From positions 62,001 through 126,000 of the forward strand of contig WIXG01000139.1 in NCBI GenBank assembly GCA_009869945.1: a stretch of 64,000 nucleotides of DNA, given 5' to 3'. This document shows positions 12,594-21,963 of this stretch, in pieces. This DNA comes from Mesaphorura yosii (Eukaryota > Arthropoda > Collembola > Poduromorpha > Tullbergiidae). The notes below the pieces were generated by a model that was not told where the DNA came from, searched no databases, and saw nothing but the letters and a program-made list of their open reading frames with translations. Numbering within the stretch: the first letter of the stretch is position 1; every line of letters begins with the position of its first letter. The position numbers and the translations under genes are program-made.

Positions 12594-14190
12594 ATGGTAA
12601 GTATTTAATTTAAGTGCAGAGTACAGCCCACTGTTCTTAAGATTCATTCCTTCACCGCGTCAATTTTTGTCTGCATCCGAACATTCTATACTATTTTCAT
12701 TCGACAATGTTAGTTTGTCTTAACTATTGTTTATCGTTAGGCGGAAGTTACCGCTACCGCAAAAGGTGGAAAAACTGGAAAGCATGATAATACTCCATCA
12801 AAGCAAGAGGATGGTTACAAGATTGTGGCCTTAGCTGCAGATATAACTGGAAAGTCGATGTTGGATGAAATTTTCCATCTGAGTGCCTATACAATCAAGA
12901 ATAACAAACCATTGTCCTTCGCGCAGCATATTATGCCCTACCGTGACGTGAACTTGGCTGGACAAAGGACTCACGGCGTTCGTGTCTACAACAATTCCTA
13001 CGGGTAGGACATTTATAAATTCTGGCCTTCATTTACGCTCATATAAGTTATTCTCGTTTTGTTTCTCATTTAGAATGTACCGGATTCTGTGTGATATGCG
13101 GTCCGGAAGGATCTTAAGAACCAAGAGCGAATATTCAACTCTCAATGCATTCATGAAATGGCTTACTGGCGTGAAGGGAGGTTCACAGGGAGTCATTCTG
13201 ATCCATCATGGAAATGCGATTGAGAACATGATGCCGTTTCTGTTGCAAGCTTTGGATCGTTACAAAATGACAGATGCCTTCTATGAAATTGTTCATGGCT
13301 GTGTTGATTGTAAGGCAATTGCGGCAGATCTTCCCGAAATGAAAGAACAGGGTCTCTCAATGCTGTCCCTTCTTCGTCGAGGTGAGTTTGTGAGAATTTT
13401 TATGTATAGAGCTTTCTAACAACGAACTGTTTCATGACTTTGCATCTTGTGTATTCCATAGTCCTTGAGTTTACTGAAGATAAGATGAAGCCGAATATTC
13501 TGGGTCTAGGGAGTGCGAGAAACCGTGCTCCATTGACTTACCAAATCGCCATGAAGATTTTGAAGTTGCCTGACACTTCGGATGTTACAACTGGAACTTT
13601 GGCTTCATGTATCGGCAAAGAACAGGTGAAAATAAAACATCTGTTCTTAAACTAGTCTTAACTAGTGTGCCCTGCGCTTAATTTTTTAATACATTTTACA
13701 TTAGGAGCGCGAGATCCTGGCGGCTCAACGACTTAAATCGGAGAAAGTACGATCTCTTCGTCCAATCTTCGTTAAGCGTAATCGTGGTGCCACTTTCAAA
13801 GAGCGGAACCTTGTTACTTCGCTTCGAAAGTACTTGATTGATATGGAAGTGGACTATGAAACACTTAAGACCGCTTACACAAAGTCTGCTAAGGATGGAA
13901 TTGACAAGATCTTCGAAGATGCAAATGCAACTCAAAAAAAGAAACAGGTAAACATATTTGAAATTTTGCGTATGAGTACGAGTCCCTTCTCTTCACAGAA
14001 TGTGATTTGTTCGTAGGATATGGAGGAGCTTATTGGTATCATTGTTGATCACTTCGAGAAGCCCGAAGGCGCGACGGACATCAACGCCAACATTCCACAG
14101 AAGCAAGGTCAGGGTGAAGCAGGGAAACCTGCGGATGACGATGAAGACGACGATGAGGAGGAGTTCCAGGAAGCTCAGGAGACAAAATAG
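12594..14190 (+). CDS. exu: Exuperantia-like mRNA-localisation protein
   Basis: Six coding exons: 12594-12596, 12741-13003, 13074-13381, 13462-13625, 13705-13947 and 14017-14190, 384 residues. The order matches insect Exuperantia: a DEDD-type exonuclease fold at about residues 27-200 (ADITGKSMLDEI aligns with the fly segment around DIDTTGRRLMDEI; also QHIMPYRDVN, MYRILCDMRSGRI), then a SAM-like helical region and an acidic tail ending EEEFQEAQETK. Fly Exu binds RNA and helps localise bicoid mRNA in the oocyte. The fold is that of an inactive nuclease, and here too the first metal-binding motif is gone. The ATG is the last three bases of exon 1, immediately followed by a GTAAGT donor. The protein is shorter than fly Exu and lacks its long basic C-terminal tail. 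The gene lies 3' to 3' with the COA1-like gene. Confidence 0.82.
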
Positions 14191-14398
14191 TCAGTCTGCA
14201 AAACATCAGCACAAAGTGGCTACTAGTTAGTGGAGCAGCTGGCTCTAAAACAGTTAAGTGCAGAAACTTCTCCAAACAACCATCTTCTTTATAATTTGAT
14301 TTACTCTACTTCTCATTACTTCAGCTTCTAAAATTCCCGTACTTTAACTTACATTACAATGAAATCTATTCTGCTCTTGCACCTGTTATGTAGTTTGT

Positions 14399-14404
14399 AA
14401 TAAA
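14399..14404 (+). terminator. Poly(A) signal of the exu-like gene
   Basis: AATAAA lies 209 bp after the exu stop and about 40 bp before the end of the opposing COA1-like reading frame, so the two transcripts must end within a few dozen bases of each other or overlap. Confidence 0.7.
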
Positions 14405-14443
14405 ATTGGTTACCATGAATGATTTACACGATTGACTTGCTTA

Positions 14444-14449
14444 TTTATT
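14444..14449 (-). terminator. Poly(A) signal overlapping the COA1-like stop codon
   Basis: The minus strand reads CAATAAATAAG across the last codon and the stop: the TAA stop (14447-14445) is contained in the AATAAA hexamer (14449-14444). If used, the 3' UTR would be only 10-30 bases long. Confidence 0.6.
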
Positions 14450-14951
14450 GAGATTTGATAAGGTCGAGTGGTACAACAATGCGTTCATTGGGCCTATTAT
14501 CAACGGCAATTTCAATACGTTGAATTTCCCAAGACGAGAGCTTAACAGGTTTACAGTATTCACAATCTGGACTAGCTTTTGCTTGATTTTCTGCGGAATC
14601 GTCTTGTATCTCTTTTCTGATAGCTTTGAAATACATCTTGCCCCGATTCTTGCTTCCAGTAATTGGGATTTCACAAGCTGCTTCTGTCGTAGTTGCGTAG
14701 TTTGTGCCGGAGTCTCCGATGTTAACATTGCCAAATTTGACCGGCTCGCCAAGGAAGTTCAGCAAAGCCTTGTGTGCCATTACGTGGTCCACCGCCTTCT
14801 GATAAAACTCTGCGTTGCGAAATCTTCTCTCAATTAACATCTTGAATGTGTATCCAGCTGCAGCAACGAGCAATCCACCAATTCCAGCAACCCGGGCGAA
14901 GGTTGCCGTTGATCCAGTTATATAGGGCTTCCGTCCTTGCGCTATCACCAT
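14445..14951 (-). CDS. COA1: COA1-like cytochrome c oxidase assembly factor
   Basis: A single exon of 168 residues. A membrane segment near residues 20-38 (RVAGIGGLLVAAAGYTF) is followed by an intermembrane-space-type domain. The run FYQKAVDHVMAHKALLNFLG parallels human COA1 around YYKLAVEQLQSHPEAQEALG, and CEIPITGSKNRGKMYF parallels LKIPVSGSKSEGLLYV. COA1 is an inner mitochondrial membrane protein that helps early COX1 maturation. Unlike the human protein, this one has an insertion with an extra Cys pair (DCEYCKP) between the GSK strand and the last strands. The ATG at 14951 is the first in the frame; an in-frame TAG lies just upstream (or serves as an acceptor of a leader intron). The gene is tail to tail with exu and runs in the same direction as SPAG7 upstream. 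Confidence 0.72.
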   Translation of the reverse strand: MVIAQGRKPYITGSTATFARVAGIGGLLVAAAGYTFKMLIERRFRNAEFYQKAVDHVMAHKALLNFLGEPVKFGNVNIGDSGTNYATTTEAACEIPITGSKNRGKMYFKAIRKEIQDDSAENQAKASPDCEYCKPVKLSSWEIQRIEIAVDNRPNERIVVPLDLIKSQ

Positions 14952-15253
14952 TCTTGCGTCCTACAGTTTCGGCTGCACCCAGTCCACCGTAGAGAGCAGA
15001 CGACTAGCATTAGAAACAAAATGGAGTCAGGCATGAGACATGAAAATAAAGGCGAACGAGCGAATGAGTCAACGAGTGTTAACTGAGTGAGAGAAATTTT
15101 GCAAAAAGAAAATTTAACAAAAAATAGAAAATGAGGTTCCTTGATGATGGTGAGGTTATTGGACAGTTTTGAGATTGACTGGTTGACGATTAATGAAATG
15201 ATGTCTTCCAACCTAAACTGTCTAGTTTCGTAACTTCAGCGAGAATCGGCCAC

Positions 15254-15259
15254 TTTATT
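15254..15259 (-). terminator. Candidate poly(A) signal of the SPAG7-like gene
   Basis: TTTATT on the plus strand gives AATAAA on the minus strand about 207 bp after the SPAG7-like stop, in the gap before the COA1-like leader. Confidence 0.45.
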
Positions 15260-15465
15260 CACACATCGTACTTCGCACATCAAAGAATTCTGAATAAATT
15301 ACGTGTCGTGAGAGTAATGAAATGAAACTTGAAACATTAATCGAAACCGAAGCCTGAAGTACAATTTCGAAATGTCCTATGATAAATAAAAGCGGTCGAA
15401 ATTAATTCTACTACTTAAATCCGGAATTGCAGATAGCAAATGCAATAATTAGTTTTCTGTGATGA

Positions 15466-16113
15466 TCATTGCTTCAGCTTCTTCCTAGCTTGAATATCCG
15501 CCAAGGTCTCCTCAATTGTGCGTTTGTCCTTCTTCAATTCGCTGGACACGTATCCATACACTCGTTTAGTTTCCGTCGACTGTGCCGCTTCTTTGGCGTC
15601 TTCAAGACCTCCCAAATACTTGGCGTACTTCTGTAAATATTCCGGAGGTTTCTTATCTTTCACAGAACCACGACTGCTGGTGCTGGCGCCTTCCTCGTTG
15701 TCATTGGCTTCGTCTAATTCTGGTGGTGGTGCTGGGACATACGCTTCTCCTCTCTTCATTGCCTGAAGCTCCGCATCACAAGGCACGTGTTCAGACTTAA
15801 ATATAATCAGATGACGATCAAGCTCTTCTCGTCCAAACGAATAGGGCACAAGGTCGTAAGCAAGGTTTTCCAACAGATTGTACACTACTGCGCGTTGTGG
15901 TTTAGACATAGGTTCCAGTTGCAGTCTCTCTTCTGTTTCATTCTCGGCAAATTTTGAGATCATTTCCTTCATCTTCTTTTGGAATGATTGAACTTTCCGC
16001 TGCTCCTCAAGACGCAGTCGTTTTGCTTCTTCCAGGCGGCGTTTCTTCTCCGCGTCTTCGGCCAGTACAGGTGGCTTTGTCATGTTCTTCAAAATATTCC
16101 CAAGAATATCCAT
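15466..16113 (-). CDS. SPAG7: SPAG7-like R3H-domain protein
   Basis: A single coding exon of 215 residues. The start MDILGNILKNMTKPP parallels vertebrate SPAG7 (MADLLGSILSSMEKPP). Next come a Lys/Glu/Arg coiled coil (about 20-60), the R3H region (about 65-115: MSKPQRAVVYNLLENLAYDLVPYSFG, then RHLIIFKSEHVPCDAEL), a low-complexity acidic linker, and the conserved tail KRVYGYVSSELKKDKRTIEE followed by IQARKKLKQ. R3H domains bind single-stranded nucleic acid; the biochemical role of SPAG7 is not established. Vertebrate SPAG7 is 227 residues, so this is full length. A leader intron is likely: an acceptor precedes 16145 and a GTAAAT donor follows 16594. The gene diverges from the SNX gene. Confidence 0.9.
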   Translation of the reverse strand: MDILGNILKNMTKPPVLAEDAEKKRRLEEAKRLRLEEQRKVQSFQKKMKEMISKFAENETEERLQLEPMSKPQRAVVYNLLENLAYDLVPYSFGREELDRHLIIFKSEHVPCDAELQAMKRGEAYVPAPPPELDEANDNEEGASTSSRGSVKDKKPPEYLQKYAKYLGGLEDAKEAAQSTETKRVYGYVSSELKKDKRTIEETLADIQARKKLKQ

Positions 16114-17248
16114 TTCTGTCTGTCCAAGTGTCGATGTGTCTGGTTCTGTGATATCGAAGGTTTTGAATTAAAATTCTGCTTTGTTCGATGGAGCCATACG
16201 TCCAAAAGAGGAAATTCAAAAAGGTTTAGATTAGGTTAGGAGTTCAAGGTATGAAAAATGAAATTTCGCAGGTTTTGACGGTACTAACTTGTTTACAGAC
16301 AGATAACCCTAATACCGAATTCCAAGATTTTGGGATTAGACAAAGGTCTGATCAAATTAAGCAGAATTCCTTCAGTGCCCCATGAATCACGACATAAAGA
16401 AGCAGTCCCATTTTGCACAGTTCAATGCTCCAGTCATTTACTTTAAGTGAGCGACAAACCTGTATTTATGAAATTTTTCTAAGGAATAAATGGCTTTCAG
16501 TGAATCTGAACTCAACTCAACCTCTCCCATCATCAAGCAACCTCAATCCTAAAAGAGCAAGACCTTTAACAAAATTAATCATAAATTATTTACCTTAGAA
16601 TGGTATTGAGGCGTCGAAACCTGTGCACCGATTATTAATTCAATGTTGATGCCACGTATTATTGTTGTTAAATGGTCAAGCTGACCGGAATCGCGCCGAT
16701 AGTCGACTAAACTTGCTGCAATATCAAAACTCAACATTCAAATCAAAGAATGGCCAGTTTGCAGCTTATGAATGCGACACGAGCATTTAAACCACTTTAG
16801 TTACCGCGTGCATAACGTAGAAGGCCAATCTTGGAATTTTGTAATCCCTTCCCCTTTTTCGCAATCCTCGCCTTTTACCCATCGCGTACGTGTAATGAAT
16901 GTAAAAAATCACGAACACCAAACCCAAACTCTGAATGAGCAATGCCAAAATCATCATCGGTCTGTCCTGTGTCGAATGTGTAATGCAATAATATTAAGTT
17001 TTGAAGATTCACTTCTCCAATATGCAACAAAGTTAAGCGAACTACCTAAATATAACTTCCGTTAGCTAGTTTTTATATGATAGTAGTATAACATAACATT
17101 CGAAACAGAAACTGCGAAGGATCAGATCATCTCACCGTGCGAGTGATGTGACGAGCTCTAGCTACATAAATTGACTTTCTGTGCTTGTCAATGGGGAGAT
17201 TTAATTTATTACTTATTTAATTCATCAGCAAGAGTTTAATTTGTAAAA
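16114..17248. promoter_or_regulatory. Divergent upstream region, SPAG7-like / SNX1/2-like
   Basis: The 1.1 kb between two head-to-head start codons has no coding-like frame. It probably contains the SPAG7 leader intron (16146-16593) and the promoters of both genes. I see no clear TATA box for either. Confidence 0.5.
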
Positions 17249-20200
17249 ATGTCTTCTGAAGAAAGTCCAGTAGCGAAACCAGCGGAATTCGATTTTACGT
17301 CAAAGCGAAATGGTGAAGAGGATGACGATATCTTCAAATCTACAATTCATGTAAGTTAAATGAGATTCCAGTGTGTGATTAAAGTGGGCGGATTTTTACT
17401 CGTGTCTGTATTTCGTGATTCATAGCGTGATTTTGTGTAGGTTTGGTACCCATTTTGCAAAACTTTTAAACTTTGCTCCACTAGAGCACTTTCCGGTAAT
17501 TGACGATTGTTAAGTTTATCTAATTTTCAACTTTGATTTCTTCTAGACCCCAATGGCGGATTCAGAAAGAGCTCCGGTTTTACAAGGATCTGATGAAATC
17601 GATCTAAACGATGAAGATGATGATACAATTGAAGATGAGCCAGTGAAGCCGAACAATCTGAAACATCATACTCAAGTTGATGAAGATGACGAAGACAATA
17701 GTTTGTTCAAGAGCACGATGGATAAAAGCTTTAACAGTAAAAGTCATTTGGACTCCCAGCAAAGTTCATCCGTCTCCAACAAGCCTTATCAGCAGCAACT
17801 TCCCACAGAAAGCGGTGCGAGCAATGACCAAACCAACAATGTAAATACAAACAATTCAACCGAAACAAATACAACTCGACTGATTAGCCCGGAATCTACC
17901 GAAACGGCAGCAACTATTTCGCCATCTGTTCCACAATCTTCAGAGGTATACCTTGTTAATATTCTAACTTGCATAGCTTATATATTTCCAACCTCTTCCT
18001 CTACAATATTAGTAATGCCTGCGCTTAAAACTTTAAAAGTTGTTTTGTGAAGATATTATCGATTATCACAATTATCATCAGCCGCTGAGTCATACCCCTT
18101 TGAAGTGACCTTTTACGGTTGTACTGTCTGCTTTTCCTCATCAAGTATGGTACAACGTGCTAAGTTTTAGAGTTGGGCCATTTGGGTGTTCATGTGTTTA
18201 GTTTAAGATAGTACCATGGCTCACTCGAGCGAAACCAAGATTTAGTCTATGATTTGTATTGAGTGTGAACACAACAGAAGACAGAATTCAGTTTGGAAAA
18301 TTGTAAACCATAAATCGTATGATTTTCGAATTCAATGTCCGTGTCTGCGATTAATTTAATTTAGAATTCCAAACTTGCCAAGATTTCGATTTATGTAATA
18401 GTATACAAGAAACTGCAATGAAGTCTATTTACTCCGTGTTAAAGAAGGTTTGCTCCACGGTTGAAATGGGCCAAGGCTGAACTCGTCACACAGAGACTCT
18501 TAATTCCTGTACAATTTTGGTTCCAGGTGGGCGGCAGTACTAAGTCCTCTCCTGGGGATGTAAAAATTGAGAAGACAATAAGCAGAGCTGACGGATCGGT
18601 AAGGCGCATTGTAGAACGAAATGAAGCCACGTTGGAGACGTTAGAGTGCATTTGCTTTTATTGGAATTCTTAGGACAATAATGATTCTGAGTCACAATTT
18701 ATTGAGATAACTGTGACTGAGCCACAGAAGCAAGGGGACGGGATGTCAGGATACATTGTGTATCGTGTTGCTACTAGAACCAATATTGCTCTGTTCAGAA
18801 GAAAGGAATTTGCTGTTTGGAGACGATTTTCGGACTTCCTTGGCCTTCATCAAAAATTGGCTGAAAAATATTTGCGAAAGGTACAACGTACAGCTTGTAT
18901 CTAGCTTATCTTGCATCTTATTCAACACCAACCTGTTCTTTTTTAGGGAAGGATTGTACCTCCTGCGCCTGAAAAGAATGTTATGGGAAAGATTAAAATA
19001 GGACAAGAGGGAAGCACTGCTACTCAGTCAGAGTTTCTTGAAAAGAGAAGAGCGAGTCTGGAAAGATTTATCAATCGGACAGCTGCACATTCGACCTTCC
19101 GAGTGGATCCTGACTTCCGAGATTTTCTTGAAATTGATTCTGACTTGCCAAAATCTACAAGTACATCTGCTTTTAGTGGTGCTGGCGTAGCTCGTCTCTT
19201 CAGCAAGTTTGGTGATACAGTGAATAAAATTTCATACAAAATGGACGAGTCCGATCCGGTGAGCGTTTACTTAGACGCAAGCATTTGAGATTTTCCTAAT
19301 ATTGTGCTGCATAATTTCAGTGGTTTGAAGAGAAAATACAAAATATTGAAGCGTTGGAGAACCAACTGAGGAAAGTCCATGGCAGCATTGAGCTTCTTGT
19401 GGCTAACCGTAAGGAATTAGCCTCTGCTACCGGAACATTTGCCAAGAGTGCTGCGATTATGAGTAATCAAGAGGAGCATACGGCGCTGGCAAGAGCTTTG
19501 GCTCAATTAGCAGAGACGGAAGAGAAGGTAAAACAAACGCAGAACGCGGTAGAATAACTAGAATTGAACATCATATCGAATAAACTGTTCAGGTTGAATT
19601 GGTCCATAACGAGCAAGGAAATGCAGATTTCTACTCGTTTTGTGAGCTCCTTAAAGACTACATTGGATTAATTGGAGCAGTCAAGGTACTCATTATTATA
19701 CTGAGTGAGAACTTGCCCCAAATTTCGTTCTGAATTCTAGATGTCCACTTTTTATATTTAGGAAGTTTTCCACGAACGAGTGAAGGCGTTTCAAGCGTGG
19801 CAGCATGCTCAACAAACCCTTAACAAGAAGAGGGAAGCCAAAGCAAGATTGGAGCTTCAAGTTAGAAATGACAAAATTGGCCAAGCGAGAGAGGAAGTGG
19901 TTGAAGTAAGTTTTGGTTTAAATCGTAAGAATTGTCCGAAATATTGCCTATAATGGTAACAATTTTCTCTCCTAGTGGGAAGCAAAAGTAGAAAAAAGCC
20001 ACGAAGAGTTCATATTGATGTCTAATGTGATAAAGAAAGAATTGGAGCAGTTTGAATTGGCGCGTGTGAAAGATTTTAAGAAAGTGATAGTAAAATATTT
20101 GGAAGCCCTGTTAGTCCAACAACAAGAGGTAAGTTGATGGATTTAGAATATCTATATCCATACATTTGACATTGGCAGCTTACAACTCGTAAATCACAAT

Positions 20201-20269
20201 GTTTTTCTTTTGGCACAGTTAGTGAAATATTGGGAAGCCTTCTTGCCGGAAGCACAAGCAATTGCCTGA
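17249..20269 (+). CDS. Snx1: Sorting nexin 1/2 homologue (PX-BAR)
   Basis: Ten coding exons: 17249-17350, 17547-17945, 18527-18598, 18674-18880, 18947-19258, 19321-19527, 19593-19685, 19762-19905, 19976-20128 and 20219-20269, all joined in frame (every junction falls between codons), 579 residues. The N-terminal part (1-190) is acidic and Ser/Thr/Asn-rich and repeats a short motif (DDIFKST, NSLFKST). The PX domain is at about 197-322; VWRRFSDF contains the arginine pair (241-242) expected to hold PI3P. A coiled BAR region (about 345-575) includes FSKFGDTVNKISYKM and ends KYWEAFLPEAQAIA, the SNX1/2 C-terminus. SNX1/2 forms the membrane-bending SNX-BAR coat that works with retromer on endosomes. 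Human SNX2 is 519 residues; the extra length is in the N-terminal linker. SNX1 and SNX2 cannot be told apart in an invertebrate. Confidence 0.93.
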
Positions 20270-21537
20270 ATAGATTAACATAACCTCATTCAACTGGGTA
20301 CATTTCACGTCATCGGATTGGTGGTTCAGTTCGCGACTTCATTCCATATCTAGTTTTTGCTATGCTATTTGTAACCGTTGATTCTTACCAATCAAATGAA
20401 TGCTTACAGAGTTATTTATAAATGTTACGTACGTGTTGAATCAACAAACGTATACAAATAATGTTACTGTTAGAATTTGTTACTGGAGATGGGAGAATTT
20501 TCTATATATATTGTACATACTAATTTTTCTGTTCTCTGTATTTCCTATTGCTATCAAAGGTTTTATCGTTATCAGTAAGAATAAGATAATGCGAAAAGTT
20601 GCTTAATTGATTCAGAAAGGATATGTGAGCATCCTGTGTCACAACCAATAGATATTTAATTTCCGTTGGCAGTCGACAAACAAATATGGAAATCATGACT
20701 TAATAGCCGGCAGTCCATGACATGAGGCGGATGCACGATGGAATAGAAATGTAATGTACCCTCTCCACCACAGTTCGCCAGTACGTACCAAGGGAGCATG
20801 AAAGCTTCGTTTATACATTGGCATATTATTTGCCATACACAAAACCTTAGTTTAATGTATTTGCAAATTTTGATTTTGTAATTCTGGAAGAATTCTTGAG
20901 ACTTCTATCTTAGAAGAAGTCATTTCTCCGTAAACGTTCCTAAAAGTTTATGCATTCGTCATCATTTAACTTGATTCTCGTTGCTCCTTCGCAAAGCAAG
21001 TCTGGCATTCCTTTGAAAAACGAAAATCTGAAATGACATGTCATGCAGCAGGGAGCTCATCGATGAATCCTATAAAAATGCTAATATGCGTGCTGACGGC
21101 AGAGTTTGACGGTGATTGCATGTTTGCTACGAGACAACGAGACGTGAAAGTTTAGCGAGATTGAGGAACGACGGATTCATGCCACCAAGATTTTCGTGAT
21201 AATTCCAACTTGATGCCTAAAATAGTTGAACTAGCTGAGACAATGACGGCGAACATTTTGCCATCATAATCATGCTCTCACTATTCTGGTAAAGACAGTC
21301 GTTTCTAAATTGGCGTATAACGACAAATACACCTGTATTCAATATGCATTATTGATCAGCCCGAACTAGATGAGGAAAATGAAAATTGGGAAGACAAGTC
21401 CAATTTTTCGCTTATATTTCACATTTTCCCTCGACTCTCATTAGAATTTTATGGAAATATAGCACTCGCTTGTCTATATCACCTTTCACATGCGGCGGCG
21501 CTGAAAATGATTGCAGACGTATACAATGGCGTAGCAC
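20270..21537. other. SNX 3' flank, no further gene
   Basis: AT-rich sequence after the SNX stop. No canonical AATAAA was found in the first 350 bp, so the 3' end is unplaced. The plus-strand frame at 20400-20606 is hydrophobic but follows no start or splice logic. Confidence 0.4.
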
Positions 21538-21963
21538 GACAGAATCCCTCTGACATAAATCCCTTCGACAAAATCCCTTATTTCAAAAATCCCTTTGCGA
21601 CAAAATCCCTTATTTCAAATATCCCTTTGCGACAAAATCCCTTATTTCAAATATCCCTTCGCGACAAAATCCCTTATTTCAAAAATCTCCTCATCACCTA
21701 TTAAATTTGCATGCTCGGCTTATTCGATTTTTCCATACCCATTGTGCCCAATTAACAACCCGGCCTCGTGCCGGGTAGCCGAGTTCATTGGCACTTCCTT
21801 ATCCTTCCTTCCTCATACCCTCAAACCTTTTTAAAGGGATTTTGTCGCAAAGGGATTTTTGGAATAAGGGATTTTGTCGCAGGGATTTTGGCGAAGGGAA
21901 TTTTGCGAAGGGATTTTGGCAAAGGGATTTTGTCGAAGGGATTTATGTCAGAGGGATTCTGTC
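21538..21963. mobile_element. Foldback element with tandem-repeat arms
   Basis: The element starts GACAGAATCCCTCTGACATA and ends with the exact complement; the terminal match runs at least 40 bp without error. The left arm holds four tandem copies of a 32-bp unit (21566-21597, 21598-21629, 21630-21661 and 21662 to about 21690) of the form CGACAAAATCCCTTATTTCA plus AAAATCCCTTTG. The right arm (about 21833-21963) carries inverted, more varied copies. The middle (about 21691-21832) is non-repetitive and contains a 7-bp hairpin (ACCCGGC/GCCGGGT). No coding frame or target duplication is visible. The tandem-repeat inverted arms resemble foldback (FB/Galileo-like) or MITE-type DNA elements. Confidence 0.7.
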
